A stretch of DNA of 64,000 nt from NCBI RefSeq assembly GCF_026162425.1, contig NZ_JAOBQJ010000005.1:504638-568637 (forward strand), written 5' to 3'. Under the pieces are notes generated by a model. It saw nothing but the letters and a program-made list of their open reading frames with translations, had not been told where the DNA came from and searched no databases. This DNA comes from Flexivirga meconopsidis. Lineage in GTDB: Bacteria; Actinomycetota; Actinomycetes; Actinomycetales; Dermatophilaceae. Within the stretch, counting starts at the first letter, position 1, and the number at the start of each line of letters is the position of its first letter. Below are positions 19,569-28,929 of the stretch, one piece after another. The position numbers and the translations under genes are program-made.

Positions 19569-20922
19569 GGTCACGGCACGCACCGCCACCGACTCGCTCG
19601 CGGCACGCGACTCGCTTTCCGCACGCGACGGCGGGCTCGTCTGGCACCCGTACGCGCCACTGAACGGGCCTGCGCCCTATGGGGTTTCGGCCGCCTCCGG
19701 AGTGCGGTTGACGTTGCAGCCGCCGGAGGGCGGAGCGCCGATCGAGGCGATCGACGCGATGGCTTCCTGGTGGTGTGCGGTGCACGGCTACCGTCACCCG
19801 GAGCTCGACGACGCGGCGCGACGGCAACTCGACGCGTTCAGCCACGTGATGTTCGGCGGGCTCACCCACGAGCCGGCGGTCGCGCTGGCCGAGCGGCTGA
19901 CGGCGATCGCGCCGGGACCGATGGCGCACGTCTTCTTCGCCGACTCGGGGTCGGTGTCCGTCGAGGTCGCGCTGAAGCTGGCGTTGCAGTATCAGGCGGC
20001 GGCCGGGCGGCCCCGTCGTCAGCAGTTCCTCACGATTCGCGGCGGATACCACGGGGACACGTTCGCGGCGATGAGCGTGTGCGACCCGGTCGACGGCATG
20101 CACTCGGCCTTTCCCGGTGTGCTCGCCCGACACGTCTTTGCACCGCGGCCGCCGATCGCCAGGCTGGCCGACGACGAGACCTGGCAGACCGACGAAAACG
20201 TCCTGGCTGCCTGGGAATCGGAGTTTCGCTCGGTGGCGGACGCGCACCGCGACACGCTCGCGGCGATCGTCGTCGAGCCGGTGCTCCAGGGCGCCGGCGG
20301 CATGCGGCCCTACCATCCCCGCTGCCTGCAGGTGATGCGTGAGGTCGCCGACGAGCTCGGCCTGCTGTTGGTCGCCGACGAGATCGCAACCGGATTTGGC
20401 CGCACCGGAAGGCTTTTCGCCTCCGAGTGGGCAGACGTCGCGCCCGACGTGATGTGCGTCGGAAAGGCACTGACGGGTGGCTATCTCAGCCTGGCCGCCG
20501 TCTTGATGACGGCGGACGTGGGCCTGGTGATCACCCGGTCGGAGTTCGGGGCCCTGCTGCACGGACCCACTTTCATGGCCAACCCACTGGCGTGCGCGAT
20601 CGCCGGCGCATCCGTGGACATCGTCGAATCCACCTGGAAACACAACGTTTCCCGAGTTTCGCAGGCGCTGCGCCGAGGACTCGCACCCGCGCGCGGGCTG
20701 TCCTCCGTCATCGACGTGCGCACGCTGGGCGCGGTTGGCGTCATACAGCTCGGAAGTGGGGTGGACGTGCCGGCCGTGACACGAGCTGCCCTCGATCGTG
20801 GGGTGTGGGTGCGGCCGTTCCGCGATCTCGTCTACACGATGCCGCCCTACGTCTGCACCGAGGACGACGTGGCGCAGATCTGCGACGGACTGATCGGCGC
20901 GGTGCGCGAGGTGCACGGATGA
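19561..20922 (+). CDS. bioA: Adenosylmethionine-8-amino-7-oxononanoate aminotransferase
   Basis: Protein of 453 residues, a class III PLP aminotransferase converting KAPA to DAPA with S-adenosylmethionine as amino donor. BioA signatures include [11 protein letters not shown] near the N-terminus, [45 protein letters not shown] and the PLP lysine in [13 protein letters not shown] 19561 overlaps the end of bioB by 8 bp, and the stop overlaps bioF (ATGA). A repetitive [15 protein letters not shown] segment at residues 8-22 is unusual but in frame. Confidence 0.96.
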   Translation: MPEVTARTATDSLAARDSLSARDGGLVWHPYAPLNGPAPYGVSAASGVRLTLQPPEGGAPIEAIDAMASWWCAVHGYRHPELDDAARRQLDAFSHVMFGGLTHEPAVALAERLTAIAPGPMAHVFFADSGSVSVEVALKLALQYQAAAGRPRRQQFLTIRGGYHGDTFAAMSVCDPVDGMHSAFPGVLARHVFAPRPPIARLADDETWQTDENVLAAWESEFRSVADAHRDTLAAIVVEPVLQGAGGMRPYHPRCLQVMREVADELGLLLVADEIATGFGRTGRLFASEWADVAPDVMCVGKALTGGYLSLAAVLMTADVGLVITRSEFGALLHGPTFMANPLACAIAGASVDIVESTWKHNVSRVSQALRRGLAPARGLSSVIDVRTLGAVGVIQLGSGVDVPAVTRAALDRGVWVRPFRDLVYTMPPYVCTEDDVAQICDGLIGAVREVHG

Positions 20923-22058
20923 GCTGGGACGACTGGCTCGCCGAGCGCGCGGCACTGCGACGGCAGCGCGGCACCGAACGCAGCGACCGGGTACTGCGAG
21001 ACGACGCGATGGTCGACCTGGCATCCAACGACTACCTCGGCCTTTCGCACGACCCTCGGGTGATCGCGGCAGCGATCGACGCTACCGACCGGTTCGGCGC
21101 CTCGGCGGGTGCGTCACGTCTGGTCACGGGCACGCTTCCCGTCCATCGGGAGCTCGAGTCGTCGTTGCGCTCTCTCACCGATCAGCCTGCGGCCCTTGCG
21201 TTTTCGAGCGGGTACGCGGCCAACCTCGGGGTCGTCACGGCGCTGGCCGGGCGCGGTGCGCACATCGTGCTGGACGAGCATGCGCATGCCTCCCTGCACG
21301 ACGCGGCGCGGATGTCGCGCACGCCGTACAAACTCGTCGGGCACAACGACCCGGCCGCGCTCGACGCCCGCCTGCGCGCGCTCGACGGGGTGCGCGTCCT
21401 CGTCGCCGTCGAGTCGATCTACTCCGTGCTCGGCGACGCCGCTCCGCTCACCGACCTCTATGACGTGTGCCGCCGCCACGGTGCGCTGCTGGTGGTGGAC
21501 GAGGCTCACGGCATCGGCGTCGCCGGTGACGGCCGGGGGCTGGTGCACGCCTCCGGCCTCGCCGGAGCACCGGGCCTGGTCGTGACGGCGACGCTCTCCA
21601 AGTCCCTCGGAGCACAGGGCGGCGTGGTGCTCGGCACCGACCGGCTGCGCGATCACCTGGTGAATGCGGCCCGCACGTTCATCTTCGACACCGGACTCGC
21701 GCCGGCCGCGGCCGGCGCCGCCACCACCGCCGCGAACATCGTGGCGTCGTCGCCGCACCTGGCGGCCGCCGTCCACGAGCGTGCCGCGGTCATCGCGGCA
21801 CGATGCCGGATCGCACCGTCCGCCGGCGCCGTCCAGTCGTTGCCGATGCCGAGTCCGTCGACCGCAGTGCAGGCACGCGACGCGCTGCGCGCCCAGGGCG
21901 TGCTCGTCGGGTGCTTCCGGCCGCCGAGTGTCCCGGACGGGATCTCCCGGCTCCGCATCACGGCCCGGGCGGACCTGGCGCTGTCGGACGCGGTCGACGC
22001 CGCAGACCGGATCCGCGCCGTGAGCGAAGCCGCCACCCACGAGGAGTTGCCCGCCTGA
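20919..22058 (+). CDS. bioF: 8-amino-7-oxononanoate synthase
   Basis: Protein of 379 residues, a PLP-dependent alpha-oxoamine synthase condensing pimeloyl thioester with L-alanine. Visible features are LASNDYLGLSHDPRV, GASAGASRLVTG, DEAHGIGVAGDGRG and the PLP lysine in TLSKSLGAQGG. It starts in the ATGA overlap with bioA and shares one base with the bioD start, so the last three bio genes are tightly coupled. No pimeloyl-making genes (bioC, bioH, bioI, bioW) are seen nearby. Confidence 0.96.
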   Translation: MSWDDWLAERAALRRQRGTERSDRVLRDDAMVDLASNDYLGLSHDPRVIAAAIDATDRFGASAGASRLVTGTLPVHRELESSLRSLTDQPAALAFSSGYAANLGVVTALAGRGAHIVLDEHAHASLHDAARMSRTPYKLVGHNDPAALDARLRALDGVRVLVAVESIYSVLGDAAPLTDLYDVCRRHGALLVVDEAHGIGVAGDGRGLVHASGLAGAPGLVVTATLSKSLGAQGGVVLGTDRLRDHLVNAARTFIFDTGLAPAAAGAATTAANIVASSPHLAAAVHERAAVIAARCRIAPSAGAVQSLPMPSPSTAVQARDALRAQGVLVGCFRPPSVPDGISRLRITARADLALSDAVDAADRIRAVSEAATHEELPA

Positions 22059-22768
22059 TGACCGTCCTGATCGTGACCGGCACCGACACCGACGTGGGCA
22101 AGACCGTCGCGACGGCCGCCGTCGCCGCCGCGCTGCAGCAGGCCGGCAACTCCGTCGTCGTCTACAAACCGACCCAGACCGGGGTGCAGCCCGGCGAGGC
22201 CGGCGACGTCGCCGAGGTCGAGCGCCTCACCGGCATCGCCGGGGTCGAGGGCGTGCGACTTCGAGAGCCGATGGCGCCGCCACCGGCGGCGGCACTCGAG
22301 GACGCGCAATTGCCCACCCTCGCCGACCATGTCGCCACGATCGAGCGACTGGCAGCGTCACACGACGCCGTGCTCGTCGAGGGTGCGGGCGGCTTGCTGG
22401 TCGAACTCACCTCGGCCGGCGAAACCCTCGCCGACCTCGCAGCTACCCTGCCGCAGAGTTCGACCGTCGTGGTTGCGCGCCCCGGTCTCGGCACGCTGAA
22501 CCACACGGCACTCACGCTGGAAGCGTTGCAGCGAAGGCAGATTCGCATCGCCGGCGTGATCATCGGATCCTGGCGCCAGGATCCGTCGCAGGTCGAGCTG
22601 AGCAATCGGCGAGCCCTGGCCGACGGCCCGGCGCCGTTGCTCGGCGTCATAGCGGAGGGTGCGGGCGCGATGGCGCGGGACCGCTTCCGCGCCGAGGCTA
22701 CGGGCTGGCTCCCGGACCTGGCGGCGGTCGTCGACGCGTCAGGTCGTGCCGCCAGGTCAGTTCCATGA
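22058..22768 (+). CDS. bioD: Dethiobiotin synthetase
   Basis: Protein of 236 residues, an ATP-dependent carboxylase closing the ureido ring of biotin. The P-loop GTDTDVGKT is at residues 8-16, YKPTQTGVQ carries the catalytic Lys, and VEGAGGLLVEL is the substrate loop. The start shares one base with the bioF stop (TGATG). The 3' end overlaps the converging HNH gene by 71 bp, so both extreme C-termini are constrained by each other. Confidence 0.96.
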   Translation: MTVLIVTGTDTDVGKTVATAAVAAALQQAGNSVVVYKPTQTGVQPGEAGDVAEVERLTGIAGVEGVRLREPMAPPPAAALEDAQLPTLADHVATIERLAASHDAVLVEGAGGLLVELTSAGETLADLAATLPQSSTVVVARPGLGTLNHTALTLEALQRRQIRIAGVIIGSWRQDPSQVELSNRRALADGPAPLLGVIAEGAGAMARDRFRAEATGWLPDLAAVVDASGRAARSVP

Positions 22769-24164
22769 GCTCGCGCTCGATCGGCGACCTGGTGGGCGGC
22801 GACATCTCCGGCGGGCGCGGGGGACGGCTCGCCGCGCTCACGCCGCCAGACGTGGTCATGCTGTAGGCCGCGTCACCGACTACCTCGAAATCGGGGTGTT
22901 CCTTGGCGTAGTTGCACTGCGCGCATAGTCCGGCGCCATTGCGCTCACTCGTCGGTCCGCCCTGGCTGTGCGGCCGGATGTGATCGGTGTGTGCGATCGG
23001 TGCGCCACACCAGGGTGTCCGGCAGATCTGGTCACGCAACCCGATCAGTTGCGCCAGCAGACCCGGGTATGTGCGCGACCGAGAATCCATGCCGATCAGG
23101 TCGCCGGACGACGGGTGAGTGAACACGCGCCGGATGTGCACTCGCCGCCCCGGCTGTGGTTCGGCATCGGCGCCGGTCTGCGCCAAGAGATGGTCGGCGA
23201 ACGATCGCCAGCGGGGCGGGTCGTCCGGCTGCGTCCGTGGCGGAGTGGCTGGTGCGGCACCACCGACCATCTCGCGCGCGAGGTCGGCCGGCACCGGTCC
23301 GTACCCGGGAACCACTGCCGGCTCGTCAGCGGTCAGCGTCGAGATCGGCATCAGCAACTGCACCTCGACGTCTGCGCCCCGCGCGGGTGAACGCCCGGTC
23401 AACCGCTCGACGAACGTGTCGGCCATCCGCTGGCCCCTGGTCATCGATTTCGCGGGGGCGTCCGCTGGCGCCGGCCGGTCGTGCAGCGCGCCGTTGAGCG
23501 CCGCCATACACGCCAAGCCGTCCTGAACCGGCAGATGCGCGGTCAGCCAGGTCATCGCGTCGGGCGCCGGCCGCAGCGTGACCCGCCGGTCACCGACGGC
23601 CTTCGCGCGGCGGGCAGCCGCCACCCCCGGATCGACCCGGTATGCCGCAGCTCGCGCCGCCCGCTCGAGGTGTCGGTCGGACGCGGTCCCGAGCTGGTCG
23701 GCGACCTGGGCGTCGACCTCGGCGCGATCCTGCGCCGACAGGAAGATCGTCTCGCGCGTGACCAGCGTCGCCTGCCATTCGCCGATCACCCCCGCGCGCA
23801 GCGCCTGCATGGTGCGCGGCATGTCGGTGAGCGCCTGCGCCAGCGCAACCAGGCGGGAGCCGTTTCGCGGACTGGTCCGACGAGCCAGTCCGACCTGGGA
23901 AGCCACTACTCGGGTGGTCTCCTGCTCAGCAATGCCCCGGTCTTTGTCGGCCGCCGCCTGCAGTTCGTGCGCGAGGAGGGTCAGTTCGGCCTGGCGAGCA
24001 CTGATCGCATTGCGCAGCTCCTGCAGCGCCCGCACCTCCTCGAGACAGGCGGCCACGGTGTCGGTCTTCGGTCGCGCGTCGAGCCGGTCGTGAATCTGGC
24101 GCACGGCGGCAGCATCCAGCACGGCACCCTCCGCGCCCGGCTGCTGGATCACCTCATCGACCAT
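22698..24164 (-). CDS. DUF222/HNH endonuclease domain protein
   Basis: Protein of 488 residues read from ATG 24164 (MVDEVIQQP). The large N-terminal DUF222 region (about 20-330, helical with RTSPRNGSRLVALAQALTD) is followed by an HNH nuclease module near 395-440: CRTPWCGAPIAHTDHIRPHSQGG, then LCAQCNYAKEHP. Two CxxC-type pairs probably bind zinc. This is the actinobacterial 13E12/REP-like family, often multicopy, with uncertain mobility and function. It converges on bioD with a 71-bp overlap. No inverted repeats or integrase adjoin it. Confidence 0.88.
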   Translation of the reverse strand: MVDEVIQQPGAEGAVLDAAAVRQIHDRLDARPKTDTVAACLEEVRALQELRNAISARQAELTLLAHELQAAADKDRGIAEQETTRVVASQVGLARRTSPRNGSRLVALAQALTDMPRTMQALRAGVIGEWQATLVTRETIFLSAQDRAEVDAQVADQLGTASDRHLERAARAAAYRVDPGVAAARRAKAVGDRRVTLRPAPDAMTWLTAHLPVQDGLACMAALNGALHDRPAPADAPAKSMTRGQRMADTFVERLTGRSPARGADVEVQLLMPISTLTADEPAVVPGYGPVPADLAREMVGGAAPATPPRTQPDDPPRWRSFADHLLAQTGADAEPQPGRRVHIRRVFTHPSSGDLIGMDSRSRTYPGLLAQLIGLRDQICRTPWCGAPIAHTDHIRPHSQGGPTSERNGAGLCAQCNYAKEHPDFEVVGDAAYSMTTSGGVSAASRPPRPPEMSPPTRSPIERELMELTWRHDLTRRRPPPGPGASP

Positions 24165-24227
24165 GAGAGTCAACGTAAACCTGGCCACCGACAACCGTTT
24201 TGAGGATGGCCGTGGGCGGCCGGCCCC

Positions 24228-25157
24228 TTAGGCGTGCGCTTCGGCCTTCCGCCGCGGCACGAGGTGCAGCACGGCCACCACGATCGCTCCGACGACCAGT
24301 CCCAGCACGGCCGAGAAGAAGGTGTTGGTGATCCAGCCGAGCACGCCGCCGAGCGCGCCGGTGGCGTCCTTGACCGCAGTCTCCACGTGGTGCACGAAGC
24401 TGTAGAGCGTGTGCCAGCCGAGCTCGTCGGTGCCGACCAGCAGGATGTGCCCGCCGACCCACAGCATCGCGACGACGCCGACGGTCGACAGCACCCGCAT
24501 CACCATCGGCATGCCCTTGACCATGCCGCGGCCAATCTTCTCCCGCACCCCGGTGGCACCGTCGGCGAGCGCGAGGCCGATGTCGTCCATCTTCACGATC
24601 AGCGCGACCACGCCGTAGACCAGGATGGTGATCACGATGGCGACCACGATCAGGATGATGAGGCGTGACACGAACGGCTCGCTGTCGACCTCGTTGAGCG
24701 CGATGACCATGATCTCCGCAGACAGGATGAGGTCGGTCCGGATCGCGCCTGCAATGACCGTCTTCTCGTCCTTCGGCTCCCCCGACGCCTCCTCGGTGTG
24801 CCCGCGCAGCGCCTCCCACAACTTCTCGGCACCCTCGAAGCACAGGTAGGTGCCGCCGAGCATCAGGATCGGCGTCAGCGCCCACTCGGCGAACTGACTG
24901 AGGATCATCGCAACCGGCAGGATGATCAGCAGCTTGTTACGCAGTGACCCGATGGCGATCTTGCGGATGATCGGCAGTTCGCGCGCGGCGGAGAGCCCCT
25001 CGACATACCTCGGGGTCACCGCCGTGTCGTCCACGACGACGCCGACCGCCTTGGCACTGGCACGCCCGGTGGCGGCGCCGACGTCGTCGACGGATGCCGC
25101 CGCCAGCTTGGCGAGCGCGGCAACGTCGTCGAGCAGGGCTACGAGTCCTCCAGCCAT
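24228..25157 (-). CDS. DUF808 family membrane protein
   Basis: Protein of 309 residues starting MAGGLVALLDDVAALAKLAAASVDDV, the typical DUF808 (YedI-type) opening, followed by KAVGVVVDDTAVTPRYV. Several hydrophobic helices (near 80-100, 145-205, 225-250, 280-300) make it an integral membrane protein. The glycine-rich C-terminus ends in a basic VPRRKAEAHA tail. The function of the family is not established. It lies alone on the minus strand between the HNH gene and mycothione reductase, with no close coupling. Confidence 0.88.
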   Translation of the reverse strand: MAGGLVALLDDVAALAKLAAASVDDVGAATGRASAKAVGVVVDDTAVTPRYVEGLSAARELPIIRKIAIGSLRNKLLIILPVAMILSQFAEWALTPILMLGGTYLCFEGAEKLWEALRGHTEEASGEPKDEKTVIAGAIRTDLILSAEIMVIALNEVDSEPFVSRLIILIVVAIVITILVYGVVALIVKMDDIGLALADGATGVREKIGRGMVKGMPMVMRVLSTVGVVAMLWVGGHILLVGTDELGWHTLYSFVHHVETAVKDATGALGGVLGWITNTFFSAVLGLVVGAIVVAVLHLVPRRKAEAHA

Positions 25158-25186
25158 GCGCGCAGTCTATGCAGCAGACGTCCAGG

Positions 25187-26557
25187 TCACTCGAAGTCCA
25201 GTCCCAGCACGGCGTTTTCGACGACCTCCATCAACGCCGGGTGTATCCAGTACTGGCCGCGGGCCATCTCCGGCGCCGGCAGGCCGAAGCTCATCGCCTG
25301 GATCACCGGCTGGATCAGCGAGCTCGCCTGCGGCCCCATCACGTGGGCGCCGACGATCTGCCGGGTCTTCCGGTCGGCGATCACCTTGAAGATGCTGGTG
25401 GTGTCCTCCATCGCCCAGCCGTATGCCGTGTCGCCGTACCGCTGCACCTTGACCGTCACGTCGATGCCGGCGTCACGCGCCTGCGCCTCGGTGAGGCCGA
25501 CCGACGACACCTGCGGGTGGGTGAAGACCGCCGACGGCACGAACTCGTGGTTGAACTTCTGCAGGTCGTCCGGATGCGCGAGGTTGTGCGCGACGACCCG
25601 CGCTTCGTGGTTGGCCACGTGCTTCAACTGGTATGGCGATGACGCGTCCCCGAGCGACCACACCCCCGGCACCGTCGTGCGCCCGTATTCGTCGACCTGC
25701 ACCCGACCGTCCGAATGCGTTGCGACGCCAGCCTTTTCGAGCCCCAGGCGTGCGGTGTTGGGCTCGCGACCGGTCGCGACCAGCAACATCTCGCCGGCGA
25801 CCGTCTCACCCCCGGCGAGCTCCAAGACGACCTCGCCGCCGGCCTGGCGCGCGCCGGTGACGGTCGCATCGAGGTGCAGCTCCCACTGCTTGCCGGCGAG
25901 CTGGGTGAAGTCGCGGCTGATCTCTTCGTCCTCGGCGCGCAGCATCGCCGGGCCGCGGGTGACGATGCGGATGTCGACGCCGAGCGCACCGAAGACGTGC
26001 GCGAACTCCGAGGCGATGAACCCGCCGCCGAGAATGACCAGCGACGTGGGCAGTTCATCAATGCGCATGATCGTGTCGCTGGTGTGGAACGGCACGCCGG
26101 AGTCGGCGATGACCGGCGGCACCACCGAATGGCCACCGGTGGCGATGACGATCTGGTCCGCGGTGACCTCCTGCGGGACCCCGTCGACGTCGACGATGAG
26201 CGAGTTGGGCCCGTTGAACGTCGCGTGGCCGAGGTACGCCGTGGTGTTCGGCCCGTTGACGCGATAGTCCTTGCCGCCCTGGGCGATCGGGTCGATCCGG
26301 CCGAAGACCCGGTCGCGGATCTCCCGCCACCGCACGCTGTCCAACGTGGAGTCGATGCCGTATCGGTTCGACTCGCGCACCGCGTCGGCAACGTCGGAGG
26401 CGTAGACGAACATCTTGGTCGGGATGCACCCGACATTGAGGCAGGTTCCGCCGAACGTGCCCTCCTCGATCACCGCCACCTTCTTGCCGTCGAAGTCGGG
26501 AGTGACCAGTGAATTGCCGGAGCCGGTGCCGATGATGGCCAGATCGAAATGCGTCAC
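25187..26557 (-). CDS. mtr: Mycothione reductase
   Basis: Protein of 456 residues (GTG 26557, MTHFDLAIIGTGSGNSLV), a flavoprotein disulfide reductase that reduces mycothiol disulfide with NADPH. The redox pair lies in GGTCLNVGCIPTK (Cys39, Cys44). A second Rossmann motif (VILGGGFIASEFAHVFGALG), the FAD segment VWSLGDASSPYQLKHVANHE and the C-terminal dimer domain with HPALMEVVENAVLG are present. Length matches the mycobacterial enzyme. Upstream in-frame codons lack homology, supporting the GTG. Mycothiol is restricted to actinobacteria, which helps identify the organism. Confidence 0.95.
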   Translation of the reverse strand: MTHFDLAIIGTGSGNSLVTPDFDGKKVAVIEEGTFGGTCLNVGCIPTKMFVYASDVADAVRESNRYGIDSTLDSVRWREIRDRVFGRIDPIAQGGKDYRVNGPNTTAYLGHATFNGPNSLIVDVDGVPQEVTADQIVIATGGHSVVPPVIADSGVPFHTSDTIMRIDELPTSLVILGGGFIASEFAHVFGALGVDIRIVTRGPAMLRAEDEEISRDFTQLAGKQWELHLDATVTGARQAGGEVVLELAGGETVAGEMLLVATGREPNTARLGLEKAGVATHSDGRVQVDEYGRTTVPGVWSLGDASSPYQLKHVANHEARVVAHNLAHPDDLQKFNHEFVPSAVFTHPQVSSVGLTEAQARDAGIDVTVKVQRYGDTAYGWAMEDTTSIFKVIADRKTRQIVGAHVMGPQASSLIQPVIQAMSFGLPAPEMARGQYWIHPALMEVVENAVLGLDFE

Positions 26558-26651
26558 GACACCAGCGTAGGTCGTTTCATATCGCGAGACAAACGTCCAT
26601 ATTGTGGATGCCGTCTCCCGGCGCCGGGCCCCGGGGGCCACGCTGGGCCAC
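26558..26651. promoter_or_regulatory. Divergent spacer, mycothione reductase / MFS
   Basis: This 94-bp spacer separates two divergent genes. Its left half is AT-enriched (TTTCATATCGCG near 26576-26587 and GTCCATATTG near 26595-26604) and should hold the promoters; CATATT is a plausible plus-strand -10. The right half is GC-rich with nested palindromic runs (CCGGCGCCGG, GGCCCCGGGGGCC) next to the MFS start. No regulator is assigned. Confidence 0.35.
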
Positions 26652-27896
26652 ATGCCCGAACCCGCGACGGCGCCCGTCGCAACACCGCCCGCCACACCGG
26701 CCGAAAGCGCGCACTGGAAGCGCAATCTCGCCGTCTGCGTCGCCGGTTCGTTCACCACGATCGTCGCGATGACGATGCTGATCCCCTACCTGCCGATCTT
26801 CGTCGAGCAACTCGGCGTCGACGACCGCGGCACGGTGTTGCGCTGGTCGGGCATCGCCTACAGTGCGACCTTTTTCACCGCCGCCCTCACGGCTCCGCTC
26901 TGGGGTGCGCTCGGCGACCGCTTCGGCCGCAAGTCGATGCTGATCCGGGCCAGCCTGGGTATGGCGATCGTGATGTCCTGCATCGGCCTCGCCCAAAACG
27001 TCTGGCAACTGGTCGGTCTCCGCCTGCTCACCGGCCTGCTCGGCGGCTTCGCCTCGGGCTCGACGATCCTGGTCGCCTCCCAGACCCCCAAGGAGCGCAG
27101 CGCCTGGGCACTCGGCGTGCTCTCCGGAGGCGTTATGGCCGGAAACATCGTCGGCCCGCTGTTCGGTGGTTTCGCACCGGAGCTCGTCGGCGTGCGCACC
27201 ACCTTTTTAGTGTCCGGCGGGCTGATCTTCCTCGCCTTCCTGGGCACGGTTTTCCTGCTGCACGAGGACCGAAAACCACCGGGCCACAAGGCCGCCCGGC
27301 TGCAACGGCCGTGGTCCCAACTGGACCGCCCGGGTGTCGTGCTGGTGCTGCTCGGCACGGCGAGCCTCCTGATGTTCGCGACGATGTCGGTCGAGCCGAC
27401 GATCACCCTGTTCGTCGGCCAGCTCGCCGGCGGCACCTCACACGCGTCCTTCGGCGCCGGGGTGATCATGGCACTCGGCGCACTCGGCAGCATCCTCACC
27501 GCGCCCCGGCTCGGCCGGCTGGCCGACCGGATCGGGCACGTGCGCGTGATCATCGGCTGCCTCACCGCGGCGGGGGTCCTGCTGCTCGCCCAGGGCGCCG
27601 CACCGAACGTGCCGGTCCTGGCCGTCCTGCGCTTCCTGATGGGAGCAGCGCTCGGCGGCCTGTTGCCCGCGATCACCGCAGCGATCAGACATCGCGCACC
27701 CGACCACGTCGTAGGAAGGATCCTCGGCTTCTCGGTCTCGGCCCAGTACGTCGGGCAGGTCACCGGCCCGCTCATGGGCGGGTATGCCGGGGCGCACTGG
27801 GGGCTACGACCGGTGTTCGTCGTGACGGCCGTCGTCCTGCTCGCGGCCGCGGCGCTCAACGCGACTGTTCACCGTTCACACTTGCTTGCCGAATGA
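26652..27896 (+). CDS. MFS transporter
   Basis: Protein of 414 residues with about 12 membrane helices beginning near residue 25 (LAVCVAGSFTTIVAMTMLIPYLPIF). The loop 2-3 motif GALGDRFGRKSMLI is the MFS signature A, repeated in weaker form in the second half (PRLGRLADRIGHVRV). The pattern suits a drug/metabolite efflux pump of the DHA1 type; the substrate is unknown. A Pro/Ala/Thr-rich leader of about 20 residues precedes TM1. Divergent from mycothione reductase, so a role in exporting mycothiol conjugates or toxic electrophiles is possible, but only position suggests this. Confidence 0.88.
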   Translation: MPEPATAPVATPPATPAESAHWKRNLAVCVAGSFTTIVAMTMLIPYLPIFVEQLGVDDRGTVLRWSGIAYSATFFTAALTAPLWGALGDRFGRKSMLIRASLGMAIVMSCIGLAQNVWQLVGLRLLTGLLGGFASGSTILVASQTPKERSAWALGVLSGGVMAGNIVGPLFGGFAPELVGVRTTFLVSGGLIFLAFLGTVFLLHEDRKPPGHKAARLQRPWSQLDRPGVVLVLLGTASLLMFATMSVEPTITLFVGQLAGGTSHASFGAGVIMALGALGSILTAPRLGRLADRIGHVRVIIGCLTAAGVLLLAQGAAPNVPVLAVLRFLMGAALGGLLPAITAAIRHRAPDHVVGRILGFSVSAQYVGQVTGPLMGGYAGAHWGLRPVFVVTAVVLLAAAALNATVHRSHLLAE

Positions 27897-27946
27897 CCGG
27901 CGCGCATCCACCCGACGACCCGCGCGATGAGGCACCCTCATGAGTA

Positions 27947-28831
27947 ATGAGCACCTTGACGTTCGACCAGGCACTGCGTCGCGCCATGGAGGATCGCGGG
28001 TGCACCCTGCGCTCCCTGCACCAGCAACTTGCCGCCCGTGGAGTGCCGCTCGGCCTCACCACCCTCAGCTACTGGCGATCGGGCGACCGCGTTCCCGAGC
28101 GACAGCGCTCGCTCACCGCGATCTCCGCGATCGAGGAGCTGCTCGAGCTCACACCCGGCACGTTGCTCGATACGCGTGGCCCGTCACGCCGCGGCGGCCC
28201 GAGCAAGACGGTCGGCTACCGCACCCTGGTCGACCGCGAGCTGGCCGACGGTGTCGACCGGGTCCGCGCCGGTCGGTCGGCGCCGTTTGCCGACCTGCCG
28301 ACGGAGTTGGAGCAGCGCAGCAGTCAGCAGATCGCCACCATCGACGGGCGCGGCCAGACGTGCCATCTCGCGGTACGCGACATCTGGCGGGCGAGACGGG
28401 ACGGCGCGCAGGTCTTCCCGATCTTCTACGCGGCCGAGAAGGAGATCGACGGCCCGCCCATCGTCCGACCGGTCACCAACCTCAGCCTCGACGAGGTCGT
28501 GTTCGACGCGGATAGCGGCGTGCTCGTCATACAGGCGGCCACGCCCCGTCCGCTGCGGCTGCACGAATCCATCCTCACCGAGTACGAGGTGCCTGAGTCC
28601 TGGACTGGCTCACCGGACCTGATGTGGTCCTTCCTCGCCCCCACCCGCATGGCGGAGTGCGTGGTGTCGGTGAGTTTCGACAGCGAGCTTCAGCCACGAC
28701 GGTGCACCGAGTTCGTCGTCGACGCGGTCGGTGTCGAACGCTCCTGGGAGGCCTCGCTGCGAGATGGCCAATTGTTCGCTGCCCATTGGGGTTTCGGCCC
28801 CGGATCCTTCGGTTTCCGATGGGAATTCTGA
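27947..28831 (+). CDS. XRE-like helix-turn-helix regulator
   Basis: Protein of 294 residues. The N-terminal 60 residues form a Cro/C1-type HTH (FDQALRRAMEDRGCTLRSLHQQL ... LSYWRSGDRVPERQRS). The remaining 230 residues are beta-rich (VQAATPRPLRLHE, GVLVIQ, MAECVVSVSFDS) with no motif I recognise, presumably a sensing or oligomerisation domain. ATG 27947 follows a 50-bp gap after the MFS gene. It is followed by an unknown gene on the same strand. Tandem GTTCAC words lie upstream (27867-27879) and downstream (28850-28863), as possible operators. Confidence 0.75.
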   Translation: MSTLTFDQALRRAMEDRGCTLRSLHQQLAARGVPLGLTTLSYWRSGDRVPERQRSLTAISAIEELLELTPGTLLDTRGPSRRGGPSKTVGYRTLVDRELADGVDRVRAGRSAPFADLPTELEQRSSQQIATIDGRGQTCHLAVRDIWRARRDGAQVFPIFYAAEKEIDGPPIVRPVTNLSLDEVVFDADSGVLVIQAATPRPLRLHESILTEYEVPESWTGSPDLMWSFLAPTRMAECVVSVSFDSELQPRRCTEFVVDAVGVERSWEASLRDGQLFAAHWGFGPGSFGFRWEF

Positions 28832-28849
28832 TGGGATTCATCACGTCGC

Positions 28850-28924
28850 GTTCACATGTTCACTTTTCTCTGGACAGCCGGCACTCCGCACCCCTACCGT
28901 CCCCACCGAATTAGTGGGGAAGGA
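28850..28924 (+). promoter_or_regulatory. Repeat and hairpin leader before unknown gene
   Basis: GTTCAC occurs twice (28850-28855, 28858-28863), followed by an AT-rich stretch. Next comes a perfect 7-bp hairpin, TCCCCAC (28900-28906) and GTGGGGA (28914-28920) around CGAATTA. The right arm runs into the ribosome-binding site (AAGGA at 28920-28924, 5 nt before ATG 28930), so folding could mask translation initiation. Either a protein site for the preceding XRE regulator or an RNA switch is possible. Confidence 0.45.
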
Positions 28925-28929
28925 TCATC

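Noticed and set aside
22698-24164. HNH/DUF222 gene as part of a mobile element or homing system
   Set aside because: No terminal repeats, target duplication, integrase or reverse transcriptase adjoin it; the family is common as stand-alone genes in actinobacteria.
26558-26651. Thiol-stress (SigH/SigR-type) promoter for mycothione reductase
   Set aside because: No GGAAT / GTT pair with proper spacing was found on the minus strand.
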